NCBI GenBank assembly: GCA_041689205.1
Contig: JBDNGQ010000173.1
Location: 1 to 46,391, forward strand
From: JAVVEG01 sp041689205
Lineage (GTDB): Bacteria > Pseudomonadota > Gammaproteobacteria > Pseudomonadales > Pseudohongiellaceae
Length of the DNA: 46,391 nt
Reading direction: 5' to 3'
In this document: positions 26,296 through 35,519 of the stretch, one piece after another
Layout: the number at the start of each line of letters is the position of its first letter
How positions within the stretch are numbered: the stretch's first letter is position 1
Made by a program: the position numbers and the translations under genes
Notes under the pieces: generated by a model
The model's database searches: none
Seen by the model: the letters and a program-made list of their open reading frames with translations, nothing else
Told to the model about the DNA's origin: nothing

Positions 26296-26312
26296 ATTGC
26301 AGGATAACAACC

Positions 26313-27068
26313 ATGAATGTAATTTTTCCCCGCAGGACATCCTCAGGAAGTTTTTGGGCAGCCTCTTTAGTCGGCATTACTCCCTTCTTTGCCTCATTAG
26401 TCAGTCAGGCCGGTGATTTTACCGTTTCGCCCGTTCGGATTTTTATGGCGCCAGCCGATCGAGCTGTCGCCGTCACCATCACTAATCAAGGTGATAGCCC
26501 ACTGGTGATGCAGGCAGACCTTTATGAATGGCGGCAAACAGCCGATGGCGAAGAAGAACTTGAACTGACTGAAGATATTTTCCTGTCACCGCCTATTATC
26601 ACGCTGGAACCGCAGTCTCGACAGGTGGTTCGTCTTGCCAGGCTAAGCACTGCAGTTCCCCCGGAACAATTGACTTATCGTCTCATTGTGCGGGAAATAC
26701 CTGAAGCTCTGCCTCCTCAGGATGGCATTGCTGTTCAGGTAGCACTGGCATTGTCACTACCCGTTTTTATCAGCCCGAATAATGCCCGGGCCCGGCTGGA
26801 CTGCGAATTGTTACGACAGGCTCCCGAATCATTGGAAGTATGGTGCGAGAATATTGGTTCAGCCTATGCGCAGCCTCGGGAAATCACCTTCAGTAGCTCA
26901 ACGGGTGATGCACTGGTACAGCTGGAACCAGCTGACTACATCCTGCCTGGTATCAAGCGCCGCTATGAACTCACCAGAGACCAACCAATTCCAGCCGGTG
27001 ATGGCATGCTTACAGTGATAATGGATGATACTACCAGCCAGAATTTTGTAATAAACCTCAGGGAGTAG
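26313..27068 (+). CDS. periplasmic pilus assembly chaperone (PapD-like, archaic type)
   Basis: 251 aa with a signal peptide (ends near VSQAG). The mature part starts FTVSPVRIFMAPADRAVAVT, the classic N-terminal Ig-like domain of PapD chaperones, and continues with VMQADLYEWRQ, PPIITLEPQSRQVVRLAR (the conserved strand with the anchoring Arg) and YRLIVREIP. A second Ig-like domain follows. It folds and caps pilins in the periplasm for the usher. ATG 26313 is preceded by AGGA at 8 nt. It is followed 10 bp later by the usher. Confidence 0.88.
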   Translation: MNVIFPRRTSSGSFWAASLVGITPFFASLVSQAGDFTVSPVRIFMAPADRAVAVTITNQGDSPLVMQADLYEWRQTADGEEELELTEDIFLSPPIITLEPQSRQVVRLARLSTAVPPEQLTYRLIVREIPEALPPQDGIAVQVALALSLPVFISPNNARARLDCELLRQAPESLEVWCENIGSAYAQPREITFSSSTGDALVQLEPADYILPGIKRRYELTRDQPIPAGDGMLTVIMDDTTSQNFVINLRE

Positions 27069-27078
27069 GTGACCGCAA

Positions 27079-29483
27079 GTGGCTTGTAGACTTCCCGGAT
27101 GTCTGATTTTGCTGTTTCAGACGATGACCGGGTTAACGACAATAAGCAGCCTGATACTGCCAGTTCCTGCAGCTGCAGCCGAAGTGTCTGGATTACAGTC
27201 TTCCCTGAATAGCAGTGAAGATCGAATCATACCCTTCGAAGTTACTGTCAACGGGGCCAATTCCGGCACTTGGATACTTATTGAACGACAAGGAACCCTG
27301 TACGCACCCAATGATGCATTCGAGGATTGGCGTGTCATGCTTGCAGAAACAGCTCAATCCATAGTTTTTCGGGAACAGATCTACTTCCCGCTGAAGGATA
27401 TCCCCGGCTTTGATTCCAAAGTGAATTTTGCCAGCCAATCACTGGAACTGCTGTTCTCTCCGGACTCATTTGCCGCAACAAGATTGACCCGGGAAATGGT
27501 CAGAAAACCTGTCCTCAGTCCGGTACTGCCCACAACGTTTCTCAACTATGACTTGAATCTCAATGCCTTAAAACCAGGCAGCGCGCCATCAACGAAAGAT
27601 TTAAGCGCACTGACAGAGTTTGGTTTTTCTAACTCCTTTGGAATATTGACCAGCAGCGCTGTCGCACGCAATCTCACGGGAGACACAGCACTAGGCAATC
27701 CACGGGAATTAAAACGTATGGAGACTACCTTTACCCGCGACCTGCCAAGCCGAAACCGCACCTTGAGAGTGGGTGATGCTTATACAAAAAGCGGTATGCT
27801 GGGTCGCAGCATCTACTTTGGTGGTATCCAATATGGCAGCAATTTTGCGCTGACACCGGGCTTCATAAGTCAACCCTTACCCACTGTGAGCGGTTTATCA
27901 GCGACTCCCTCCACAGTGGAGCTCTATGTCAATGATGTGCTCAGGCAGACATCCAGCATCCCGACGGGCCTTTTGCTATAGAGAATTTTCCTACCCTGAC
28001 CGGAGGGGGTGATGCACGCGTGGTGGTCCGTGATTTGCTGGGACGCGAGACGGTGATTGAGCAGTCGTTCTTTACCAGCAGCCAACTGCTGGCTGAAAAT
28101 CTCAATGACTGGAGCCTGGAGGCTGGCAGTGTGCGCCAGGATCTCGGAGTATCAAATGCTGCTTACGGCCCCAGGTTTGTCAGTGGCTCTTTACGCCATG
28201 GCTATAATAATGCAGTAACTCTTGAAGGCCGTTTTGAATTGGCCACAGAGGTCTCTAATCTGCAATTCGGGGCTCTGATGGCACTGCCGTTTTATACCCT
28301 TGGGCGGGCGGCCATCAGCAGCAGCAACCAGCAACAACTTGGTGACGGTCATCAGTGGTTGCTGGGTTTTGACCTGCAGCGCCTGCGTAGTAACTTATCG
28401 GTTGAGTTGCAGGGGTCTACTGAAAATTACCGTCAATTGGGACAAAGTATTACCACTGAACCGATCAAGCTTCAGGCCGCTGGCAACTGGAGTTTCTCCA
28501 GCGATATATGGGGCTCAATTGGTTTGGGGTATGCGCAGATTACCCAGTTCAATAGCCTTAATGTAACTACGATGAGTGCCAACTACTCCAAACGCATTGG
28601 CAGACAGGCAAGTGTAAGTTTTACTGCCAGCCGAGCAGATTCAGATACCACCAGCGTTGATGTCTTTGCGCTTTCTTTCGTGTTTCAACTCAGCCCTGAC
28701 CGTGTTGTTTCAGCCTATGCCAGTCATCGCGGCAACCAGACTGATATGTATGCAACGTTGTCCGGAAGCCCCGGCCGTGACGGAAATATGGGATGGCGCA
28801 CGCTGGCAGGCCAGCAGCAGGGTAATAATCGTGCAGAGGCAGGCGCATATTATATGGGACGTTACGGCAGGCTTACTGGCGATGTAAGTAATTCCACTCA
28901 GCAGTCAGCCTTGCGTCTGGGCGCTAGCGGAGGCATGGTAATAGCAGAGCGGAATCTGTTTTTTACCCGCCGCGTTAGTAACAGTTTTGCGCTTGCAGAG
29001 ATCAAAGATTATAGCGATATTGGAATCGGCATCGGTGGCAATATGCTTACTCGCACCAATTCCAAAGGTGTCGCGTTAATCCCCAATCTGATGCCGTATC
29101 AGAACAACTATATTCGGCTTGACCCGCGAGAGTTGCCGATGAGCGCTGAAATCGATTCAATTGAGCAACTGGCAGTGCCCGCCTATCGCAGCGCAGTAAA
29201 AGTATCATTCCCGGTGCGCAGTGGCCGTGGTGCCTTGATCACCATTGAGTTCGATGATGGCGAGGTCGCTCCCGCCGGAGCTATTGCGTGGATTGAGGGC
29301 GATGACCGGGAATTTTACGTGGCTCGCCGCGGCCAGGCCTTTATTACTGGCCTGCAACCACAGAATCAGGTGGGATTAAAATGGAAAGATCAATCATGTA
29401 CTTTCGAAGTTATGTTGCCACCAGAAATTGTGGATGAGATCGCACGTATCGGACCGCTGACTTGCACAGGAGTCTCTCGATGA
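27079..29483 (+). pseudogene. outer-membrane usher of the archaic pilus, split by a one-base frameshift
   Basis: From a GTG at 27079 (AGGTGA upstream), the frame encodes signal peptide, N-terminal domain and the first part of the barrel, ending VELYVNDVLRQTSSIPTG, then LLL and a stop at 27979-27981. Read one base back from 27969, the sequence continues PFAIENFPTLTGGGDARVVV then RDLLGRETVIEQ and on to 29483, a perfect usher continuation. Adding one C in the GGGCCTTTT tract restores an 801-aa protein, similar to CsuD-type ushers. Either the gene is broken, or this is a sequencing or assembly error. Without repair the pilus could not be secreted. Downstream parts (barrel, plug, C-terminal domains) look intact. 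Confidence 0.85.
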
Positions 29484-30355
29484 AAACTAAGCTGATTATC
29501 TGGCTGGCCACAATCTTTCTGCTCGGCACTGTTAACGTTGCTCAGGCTGCTATCTCCTGCCTTGTCAGTTCCCCTGGCATCACTACAAGCTACGAGGGCG
29601 CCCTGGTTATTGCGCAGAGCAGCTTTACGATAAATTGCACCCGCGCGCTCAGCGATCCTGGGACTACAGAATACAGCCTGCGCCCTAATCACGGGATTAA
29701 TGGGTCCGGGGCGCAGAATAACGCAGCATTCGTAGCACAATTACTGCCATACAAAGAATACAAGGACAGCGGTTGTGTAACTCAGTGGCGTGCCACTGGC
29801 AATGCCGCTGGTGCTTTTGAGGGTACCGCTACTTTTATAAATACCAGCGCTACGGTAAACGGTAGTTTTTGGGTCTGCATTAATGCCGGGGAGACTTATT
29901 CATCGGGACTTTATATTGACACCGTCACCATGACGCTCAGCTATAACAATGGCACCGGCAATAAACTCAATGCCAGCGCTAACGATACCCATCCAATCAG
30001 CATCAATACTGTACCTAGTTGCACAATCAGTTCAGCACCCGGCAACCTGAATTTTAGCTATACCGCTTTCCAAGGTACAGCCAGCACGGCCTCCACCTCC
30101 TTTAGCACCACCTGCACCACTTCTCTCGGCTACTCAATGTCGGTCACTGCGGCTAGTGGCGTGGCCAGCGGAGTGAATTATGGTTTAAACCTGAACACCA
30201 GCGCCAGCGGTGGCAGCATTCCTTTGGGCAGCGTCGGCACCGGTGCACAACAGACTTTTTATATTAACGGCAGTGCACCCGCTGCTCAGGCAGGCACCTG
30301 TGGCGCCAGTGGGTGTTCCGCATCACAGTCACACTCTTTGATAATAACTTTTTAG
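29480..30355 (+). CDS. two-domain SCPU protein, probable pilus tip subunit
   Basis: 291 aa with a signal peptide (MKTKLIIWLATIFLLGTVNV, cleavage after AQA). There are two SCPU-like domains: residues about 25-175 (AISCLVSSPGITTSYEG ... VTMTLSYN) and about 185-291 (PSCTISSAPGNLNFSYTAF ... SHSLIITF). The C-terminal part looks like other archaic pilins. A longer, two-domain last subunit is the tip adhesin in Csu-type systems, so the same is inferred here. ATG overlaps the usher stop by 4 bp and has AGGAG at good spacing. Confidence 0.8.
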   Translation: MKTKLIIWLATIFLLGTVNVAQAAISCLVSSPGITTSYEGALVIAQSSFTINCTRALSDPGTTEYSLRPNHGINGSGAQNNAAFVAQLLPYKEYKDSGCVTQWRATGNAAGAFEGTATFINTSATVNGSFWVCINAGETYSSGLYIDTVTMTLSYNNGTGNKLNASANDTHPISINTVPSCTISSAPGNLNFSYTAFQGTASTASTSFSTTCTTSLGYSMSVTAASGVASGVNYGLNLNTSASGGSIPLGSVGTGAQQTFYINGSAPAAQAGTCGASGCSASQSHSLIITF

Positions 30356-30361
30356 AAGCTG

Positions 30362-31075
30362 CTAACGCGCCACCGCCTGCACCCGCACCGTCAAAGTAAC
30401 TTCGGACTCGCCGGCCTCAGCCACCGGCGCAGCCATCTCCGCCATATCGCCTTTGGCTGATGCTCGCATCATCACCGGATTGTCGTAGTTGAGGGAGCTG
30501 TCGATATCAATCGTTGCAATATCAACGGTCGCTTTACCCATCGCGCTGGCCGCCCGCTCTACCTTTTCAGTGGCGCGCTTGATAGCTGTTTCCAACAGAC
30601 TGTCGCGCACCTCATCGGCGCGCTCTGTGCTCAACTGATAAGACAACTGGTTCATCACGAAACCCAAACTCTGTAACTCGCCGGCCAGATCCAACAGTTT
30701 CTGTGCATCTTTGCTCTCCAGGTTAACGCTCTGTGAGCCACGCCAGACATTATCCGCACGACCGCCCTGCGGCTGATTATTGTACTGGTAGACATAATAG
30801 TGTCCGGTAGACACTTTTATGTCATCTACCGCACGCGCAATCTCCAACGCCTGTTCCATACTGGTGTTAATCCGGTTCTGCAGCGCCTGCGCATCGCGGT
30901 CATCACTCTCTATTTGAAGCGTTGCCAGCAACAGATCTTGGGGCACTTTGACCCGTTCGGTAACTGACAGTGTCACCAGAGTCTGCCCTTCAGGCAGAAG
31001 ATTGATATTCTGGGCCAATGCTGCCGCAGGAAGGACCAGTAAAATTGTGAGGGCAAATCTTAACGATAGATTCAT
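30362..31075 (-). CDS. SIMPL (DUF541) domain periplasmic protein
   Basis: 237 aa with a cleavable signal peptide (LVLPAAALAQ). The SIMPL pattern is visible: LVTLSVTERVKVPQDLLLATLQIES, the alternating VSTGHYYVYQYNN and the C-terminal VTLTVRVQAVAR strand, with a long AIKRATEKVERAASAMGK helix. Family members are poorly characterised; YggE of E. coli is linked to oxidative stress. AAGGAG is seven bases before the ATG. Convergent with the pilus tip gene (6 bp apart); the ends are almost overlapping. Confidence 0.85.
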   Translation of the reverse strand: MNLSLRFALTILLVLPAAALAQNINLLPEGQTLVTLSVTERVKVPQDLLLATLQIESDDRDAQALQNRINTSMEQALEIARAVDDIKVSTGHYYVYQYNNQPQGGRADNVWRGSQSVNLESKDAQKLLDLAGELQSLGFVMNQLSYQLSTERADEVRDSLLETAIKRATEKVERAASAMGKATVDIATIDIDSSLNYDNPVMMRASAKGDMAEMAAPVAEAGESEVTLTVRVQAVAR

Positions 31076-31209
31076 TGATGAACTCCTTGGAGGTTTGCTC
31101 GGGTACTATTGAATCTATTCTACGGTAGCGCTGTGATTAAAAGTATCTGTGTTAATGAGCCCGTGTTAAGAAGCAGTAGTAGTGAGCAATAAGTCCTTCG
31201 AGTAGCATT

Positions 31210-31229
31210 GAGCCAGGCTCTGCTATAGA
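31210..31229 (+). promoter_or_regulatory. possible promoter/operator of the pxp operon
   Basis: GAGCC-A-GGCTC is a compact palindrome at 31210-31220, and TATAGA (31224-31229) could be a -10 box 10 bases before the pxpB ATG, which would leave an extremely short leader. No good -35 box is present, consistent with activator dependence. Weak evidence. Confidence 0.25.
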
Positions 31230-31238
31230 TTAAACACT

Positions 31239-31901
31239 ATGAAAACTGAACTCCCCTGCATCAGCCAGTTGACTGAAAATGCCCTGCTGTTCACTGCCAC
31301 CCTGACCCAGGAACTGCCTGCACAGCAGCGGATCTGGCATCTGGTCAGGCAGTTGCGGGAGCTGCCAGACGTTCGGCAGACACTGCAGGAAATTGTTCCA
31401 GGCATGGGCAATTTGATGATTGTCTGCAAAGTCGACATGTCTGCAAAGCTGCCGGCTTTTGCCAATCTGCTGGAGACGCTCTGGTTAGAATCCGAAGCAA
31501 TTGCCTGTGCGGGGCGTCAGCTGGAGATTCCAACCTGGTATGGCGGCAGTGCCGGGCCGGATCTGGCTGAGGTAGCGGCCCATACCGGTTTGACGGAAGC
31601 AGAGGTCATCGATACGCACAGCAGCGGCGAATATCAGGTGTACTGTCTGGGGTTTCAACCCGGATTTACTTATCTCGGAGGCATGGATACGCGCCTTGCC
31701 ACACCGCGTAAAACTACTCCTCGGCAGTCAACGCCCGCAGGCTCGGTTGGTATCGGCGGTAGACAGACTGGTATTTATCCTGCTGTCAGCCCTGCCGGTT
31801 GGCAGATTATCGGCCGCACTGACCTGGCCTTATTCGATATCCAAAAATCTCCGCCCTGTCTGCTGCAACCGGGCGACACGATACGTTTCCTTCCTCAATA
31901 A
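31239..31901 (+). CDS. pxpB: 5-oxoprolinase subunit B (KipI family)
   Basis: Component of the three-subunit bacterial 5-oxoprolinase, which opens 5-oxoproline to glutamate with ATP. 220 aa. Family markers are YCLGFQPGFTYLGGMDTRLA, the segment TPRQSTPAGSVGIGG, and GIYPAVSPAGWQIIGRT near the C-terminus. No convincing Shine-Dalgarno is visible. It is the first gene of a six-gene plus-strand run with very short spacings. KipI homologues inhibit sporulation kinase in Bacillus, but with PxpC and PxpA adjacent the oxoprolinase role is the right call. Confidence 0.92.
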   Translation: MKTELPCISQLTENALLFTATLTQELPAQQRIWHLVRQLRELPDVRQTLQEIVPGMGNLMIVCKVDMSAKLPAFANLLETLWLESEAIACAGRQLEIPTWYGGSAGPDLAEVAAHTGLTEAEVIDTHSSGEYQVYCLGFQPGFTYLGGMDTRLATPRKTTPRQSTPAGSVGIGGRQTGIYPAVSPAGWQIIGRTDLALFDIQKSPPCLLQPGDTIRFLPQ

Positions 31902-31919
31902 GCCTGGATCGCTGAGCAA

Positions 31920-32993
31920 ATGATAGAGATATTAAAATGCGGGCCACTTACCACAGTTCAAGATGCTGGCCGTTTTGGCTATCGGCATCTGGGCATCGTG
32001 CAGGCCGGAGTGATGGATTCGATCGCTCAGCAGCAGGCTGATCTGCTGCTCGAAAATCCGCTCAATGCTGCAATACTCGAAGTCAGTCTGGGACCCTTGC
32101 ATCTAAAATTTCACCACGCCTGCGCCATTGTGCTAATGGGCGCTGATTTCCGAGCCACCTTGAAATCCGCTGACAAGGCCTGTGCCTTGATGCCAGGTTA
32201 TATTCACCGGATTCCAGCAGGCGCTGTGCTGAGACTGGCGCGGCCCTCACTTCCGGGCATGCGTGCATATCTTGCTGTACAAGGGGGTTTCGATGTACCA
32301 GAGATTCTGGGCTCTCGCAGCACAGATATCACGGCTGGATTCGGCGGTTTCAACGGCAGGGCATTGCAGGCCGGAGATCGTCTTCACACCCGAACTAATG
32401 CCGCTGAAATGTCCTCTGCCTCGCCTTCCGAAAGCCCTGTTGAAAACCCCGCTGACCTGAACACGCGAAGCAGCAAACACGGCGTACGCCCGCTGGCCTC
32501 TGGCAGTGTGCTGCGTGCGCTGCGTGGCCCGGATTATCAATCTTTCAGCGCCGACTCCGGTACCGATTTCTGGCATTTGGAATGGCGGGTCAGCCCGCAG
32601 AGTAATCGCATGGGCCTGCGTCTGAGCGGCAAAGCACTGCGCTTACAGACAGTCACGGAATACAGCTCCGGAGGCGTCATGCCTGGTGTCGTGCAGGTGC
32701 CGCCCGATGGTCAGCCGATTGTGCTGGGCCCGGATGCGCAAACGATTGGCGGCTATCCGCGCATCGCCAGCGTTATCTCTGCCGATCTGTGGCAACTGGC
32801 CTATATGCCACCAGGCAGCAAAATGCTGTTTCAGGAGGTTTCGCTGGAGCAGGCACATCAGGCCGCACGCAAATGCAGACAATCGCTGCAACTGCTGGAA
32901 CAATCGCTGCAGCGTGCGCACAAGGCTGATCGCTTGCAGTGCCTTCAACATAAACAGCCAGATCGGAGAGAGGACAACGCAGATGCAGATTGA
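31920..32993 (+). CDS. pxpC: 5-oxoprolinase subunit C (KipA/biotin-dependent carboxyltransferase-like)
   Basis: 357 aa. The family start CGPLTTVQDAGRFGYRHLGI is complete and is followed by QAGVMDSIAQQQADLLLENP, LEVSLGPL, YLAVQGGFDVPEILGSRSTD, WRVSPQSNRMGLRLSG and GGVMPGVVQVPPDGQPIVLG. This is the 'AHS2' fold, which partners PxpB to form the ATP-using part of oxoprolinase. It starts 18 bp after pxpB and its end overlaps pxpA by 11 bp. Confidence 0.93.
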   Translation: MIEILKCGPLTTVQDAGRFGYRHLGIVQAGVMDSIAQQQADLLLENPLNAAILEVSLGPLHLKFHHACAIVLMGADFRATLKSADKACALMPGYIHRIPAGAVLRLARPSLPGMRAYLAVQGGFDVPEILGSRSTDITAGFGGFNGRALQAGDRLHTRTNAAEMSSASPSESPVENPADLNTRSSKHGVRPLASGSVLRALRGPDYQSFSADSGTDFWHLEWRVSPQSNRMGLRLSGKALRLQTVTEYSSGGVMPGVVQVPPDGQPIVLGPDAQTIGGYPRIASVISADLWQLAYMPPGSKMLFQEVSLEQAHQAARKCRQSLQLLEQSLQRAHKADRLQCLQHKQPDRREDNADAD

Positions 32994-33783
32994 TTTGAAT
33001 GCCGACCTGGGCGAAGGTGGCGACTTCGATCAGCAACTGCTGGAACTGGTCTCCTCCGCCAACATCAGTTGTGGCGCCCATGCCGGCAGCACGAAGACGA
33101 TGGTCGCCGCCATCCAGGGTGCCCGCGCAAATAATGTGACCATTGGCGCTCATCCATCTTATCCGGACCGGGAAAATTTCGGACGCCTTGCTGTGCGCTT
33201 GAGTTCCCTGCAGCTGCGCGAGTCTGTGTATTCTCAACTTGCGGCCTTGCAGCTTCTTGTCCAGGCCGAGGGTATGGAACTCACGCAGGTGAAACCGCAT
33301 GGGGCACTTTATAACCAGGCGGCAGTTGATGTTGAACTGGCAGAGCAACTGGTCAGCGTAATCAAGGATTTTGATGCCAGACTGATTATTGTGGGCCTGG
33401 CTGGCAGCCAACTGCTGACCGCTGCCAGCAACGCAGCGATGGACACCCGAGCAGAAGCCTTTGCTGATCGTGCTTATGCTAGCGATGGTACTCTGCTGCC
33501 GCGCACGGATCCGCGAGCTTTAATTCAGGATCCACAGCAGGCCGTCGAGCAGACTCTGGCACTGATAAAAACAGGCTCAGTCACTGCCATTAATGGTAGC
33601 GTGATTAAAGTGTGCGCTGACACCATCTGTATCCACGGTGACACACCACAGGCGCTGGTATTTGCACAGCAATTGCGTCAGGCTCTTAGTAATGCAGGCG
33701 TAAGCATCAGTTCAGCACGTTCTCAAAAAATAGCGGCGAAACCTAAGATGGAGAATTCTAATGATCTTCCGACAACTCTATGA
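32983..33783 (+). CDS. pxpA: 5-oxoprolinase subunit A (LamB/YcsF family)
   Basis: 266 aa. The family signature MQIDLNADLGEGG is at the start, followed by ISCGAHAGSTKTMVAAIQGA, IGAHPSYPDRENFGR, VKPHGALYNQA, EAFADRAYASDGTLLPR and VCADTICIHGDTPQAL. It acts with PxpB and PxpC on 5-oxoproline, which arises from glutathione turnover and glutamine damage. The frame extends upstream, but ATG 32983 with GAGAGGA upstream matches the family start. It overlaps pxpC by 11 bp and the next gene by 23 bp. Confidence 0.94.
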   Translation: MQIDLNADLGEGGDFDQQLLELVSSANISCGAHAGSTKTMVAAIQGARANNVTIGAHPSYPDRENFGRLAVRLSSLQLRESVYSQLAALQLLVQAEGMELTQVKPHGALYNQAAVDVELAEQLVSVIKDFDARLIIVGLAGSQLLTAASNAAMDTRAEAFADRAYASDGTLLPRTDPRALIQDPQQAVEQTLALIKTGSVTAINGSVIKVCADTICIHGDTPQALVFAQQLRQALSNAGVSISSARSQKIAAKPKMENSNDLPTTL

Positions 33784-34801
33784 TGGCACTTCTTCAACCT
33801 ATACGTATCTGCTGGCAGATGAGCAGAGTCGTGACGCCATCCTGATCGACCCGGTGTTTGAGCAGGAACAGCGCGACCTGGCGATGTTGCGTGAACTGGA
33901 TCTGAAGCTGAAGATTGTTGCCGATACGCATGTGCATGCCGATCATGTGACCGCAGCCTGGGTGTTGAAACAGAAAACCGGCTGCAAGATCGCCTCGGCA
34001 GCAGTGGCTGGCGCTGAACATGTGGATTTGCCGCTGCGCCACGGCGACACTTTCGGCATCAACAATATTACTCTCGAAACACGGGCAACTCCCGGTCATA
34101 CCAATGGCTGCCTCAGCTATGTCTTGTCCGATCACAGCAAGGTGTTCACTGGAGACGCGCTGTTAATCCGAGGCTGCGGGCGCAGCGATTTTCAGCAGGG
34201 TGATGCGCATCGGCTTTATCACTCGATTACCGAACAGCTGTTCTCGTTACCTGATGAATGCGCGGTTTATCCTGCGCATGATTATAACGGTCGTACGCAG
34301 TCCTCAGTTAAAGAGGAGAAAATTCATAACCCGCGTGTCGGCGGTGGTGCCAGCGAAATAGATTTCGTCGAGTATATGCAGGCGATGCAATTGCCGCATC
34401 CAAAAAAGATCGCAGAAGCGATTCCCAATAATATGCGCAGTGGCATGCCGGAAAACGGCCGACTTCCCGATGAGCCTGACTGGGCAGACCTGCGCATAAC
34501 TTTCGCGGGCGTGCCTGAAGTTGAGCCTGAATGGGTGATACAGAATCAACCGTCGGTCACTATTCTGGACGTGCGCGAACCCGATGAGATTACTGAGTCG
34601 GTGGCTGGCCTCAATAATGCGCTGTTGATTCCACTGAACGAACTGCGTGACCGTCTTGAGGAAGTGCCTCGCGATAAACCCGTGGTGACTCTGTGCCGGT
34701 CGGGTAAACGCTCTGCGATGGCGATTACTATCCTGAAGAACGGCGGTCATGAAAAAGTCGCCAATATCCATGGTGGTGTGTTGCACTGGAAGGGTTTGTA
34801 A
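33761..34801 (+). CDS. persulfide dioxygenase fused to rhodanese (ETHE1-like + rhodanese)
   Basis: 346 aa. The N-terminal metallo-beta-lactamase domain of the ETHE1 type has THVHADH (residues 56-62), H113 in ATPGHTNGC, D132 in FTGDALLIRGCGRSDFQ and H173 in PAHDYNG: a single-iron 2-His-1-Asp site that oxidises glutathione persulfide to sulfite. The C-terminal rhodanese domain (about 255-346) has the active Cys312 in CRSGKRS and can move sulfane sulfur to or from the dioxygenase. Such PRF fusions are known in some bacteria. GGAG lies seven bases before the ATG, within the overlap with pxpA. Confidence 0.92.
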   Translation: MIFRQLYDGTSSTYTYLLADEQSRDAILIDPVFEQEQRDLAMLRELDLKLKIVADTHVHADHVTAAWVLKQKTGCKIASAAVAGAEHVDLPLRHGDTFGINNITLETRATPGHTNGCLSYVLSDHSKVFTGDALLIRGCGRSDFQQGDAHRLYHSITEQLFSLPDECAVYPAHDYNGRTQSSVKEEKIHNPRVGGGASEIDFVEYMQAMQLPHPKKIAEAIPNNMRSGMPENGRLPDEPDWADLRITFAGVPEVEPEWVIQNQPSVTILDVREPDEITESVAGLNNALLIPLNELRDRLEEVPRDKPVVTLCRSGKRSAMAITILKNGGHEKVANIHGGVLHWKGL

Positions 34802-34843
34802 GAATCCAGCAGGCTCACAGACCTTCAGGAGTATCCGTCAGGC

Positions 34844-35506
34844 ATGAGCTCTATTGATGACCTGTTCTATCAATCTTCAAGTGCCGAGGGCGAACAGCAG
34901 GAAATAGCGGCTGGCGCTATTGTACTGCGCGGATTTGCACTGAGCAGCGACGAACAGTTGCTGGCGGCCGTTAAAACTGTTGCTGCCTCTGCTCCGTTTC
35001 GGCATCTGATTACGCCCGGCGGCTATCGGATGTCAGTGGCGATGACTAACTGTGGCCCGCTGGGATGGGTCAGCGACAGGACAGGCTACCGCTATGCGGC
35101 GCAGGACCCTGTCACCGACGAACGCTGGCCGCCCATGTCTGAATCCTTTCTGAATCTCGCCCGTGGCGCAGCCGCTGTGGCAGGCTATGCCGACTTCAGA
35201 CCGGATGCCTGCCTGATCAATTGTTATGAACCCGGGGCGAAGCTGAGCCTGCATCAGGACAAGGATGAACTGGATCTTGCCGCGCCGATTGTGTCGGTGT
35301 CGCTGGGACTGCCTGCAGTGTTTTTATTCGGCGGTGGCACCCGCAGCCAGCGTCCACAGCGTTGTCCGCTGTATCATGGCGATGTTGTGGTCTGGGGCGG
35401 ACCGGCGCGATTGTTCTACCACGGCGTAGCAGCACTGGCGGATGGTGCGCACGAAAAAACTGGCCAACAGCGCATTAATCTGACCTTTCGCAAAGTGCAT
35501 AAATAG
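34844..35506 (+). CDS. alkB: DNA oxidative demethylase AlkB
   Basis: 220 aa, Fe(II)/2-oxoglutarate dioxygenase that removes 1-methyladenine and 3-methylcytosine damage from DNA. The iron ligands H137 and D139 (SLHQDKDE) and H193 (FYHGVAAL) are visible, as are the 2-oxoglutarate arginines R210 and R216 near the C-terminus (GQQRINLTFRKVHK). NCYEPGAKLSLHQDKDE and LYHGDVVVWGGPARLFYHG are classic AlkB segments. It sits 42 bp after the persulfide dioxygenase and 13 bp before the sulfurtransferase. Why it is in this operon is unclear. Confidence 0.93.
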   Translation: MSSIDDLFYQSSSAEGEQQEIAAGAIVLRGFALSSDEQLLAAVKTVAASAPFRHLITPGGYRMSVAMTNCGPLGWVSDRTGYRYAAQDPVTDERWPPMSESFLNLARGAAAVAGYADFRPDACLINCYEPGAKLSLHQDKDELDLAAPIVSVSLGLPAVFLFGGGTRSQRPQRCPLYHGDVVVWGGPARLFYHGVAALADGAHEKTGQQRINLTFRKVHK

Positions 35507-35519
35507 TAAAGGAAGCCTT

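Noticed and set aside
27967..27976. Programmed -1 ribosomal frameshift at the usher break
   Set aside because: The GGGCCTTTT tract is not a canonical X-XXY-YYZ slippery heptamer and the P-site pairing would be lost. A mutation or sequence error is simpler.
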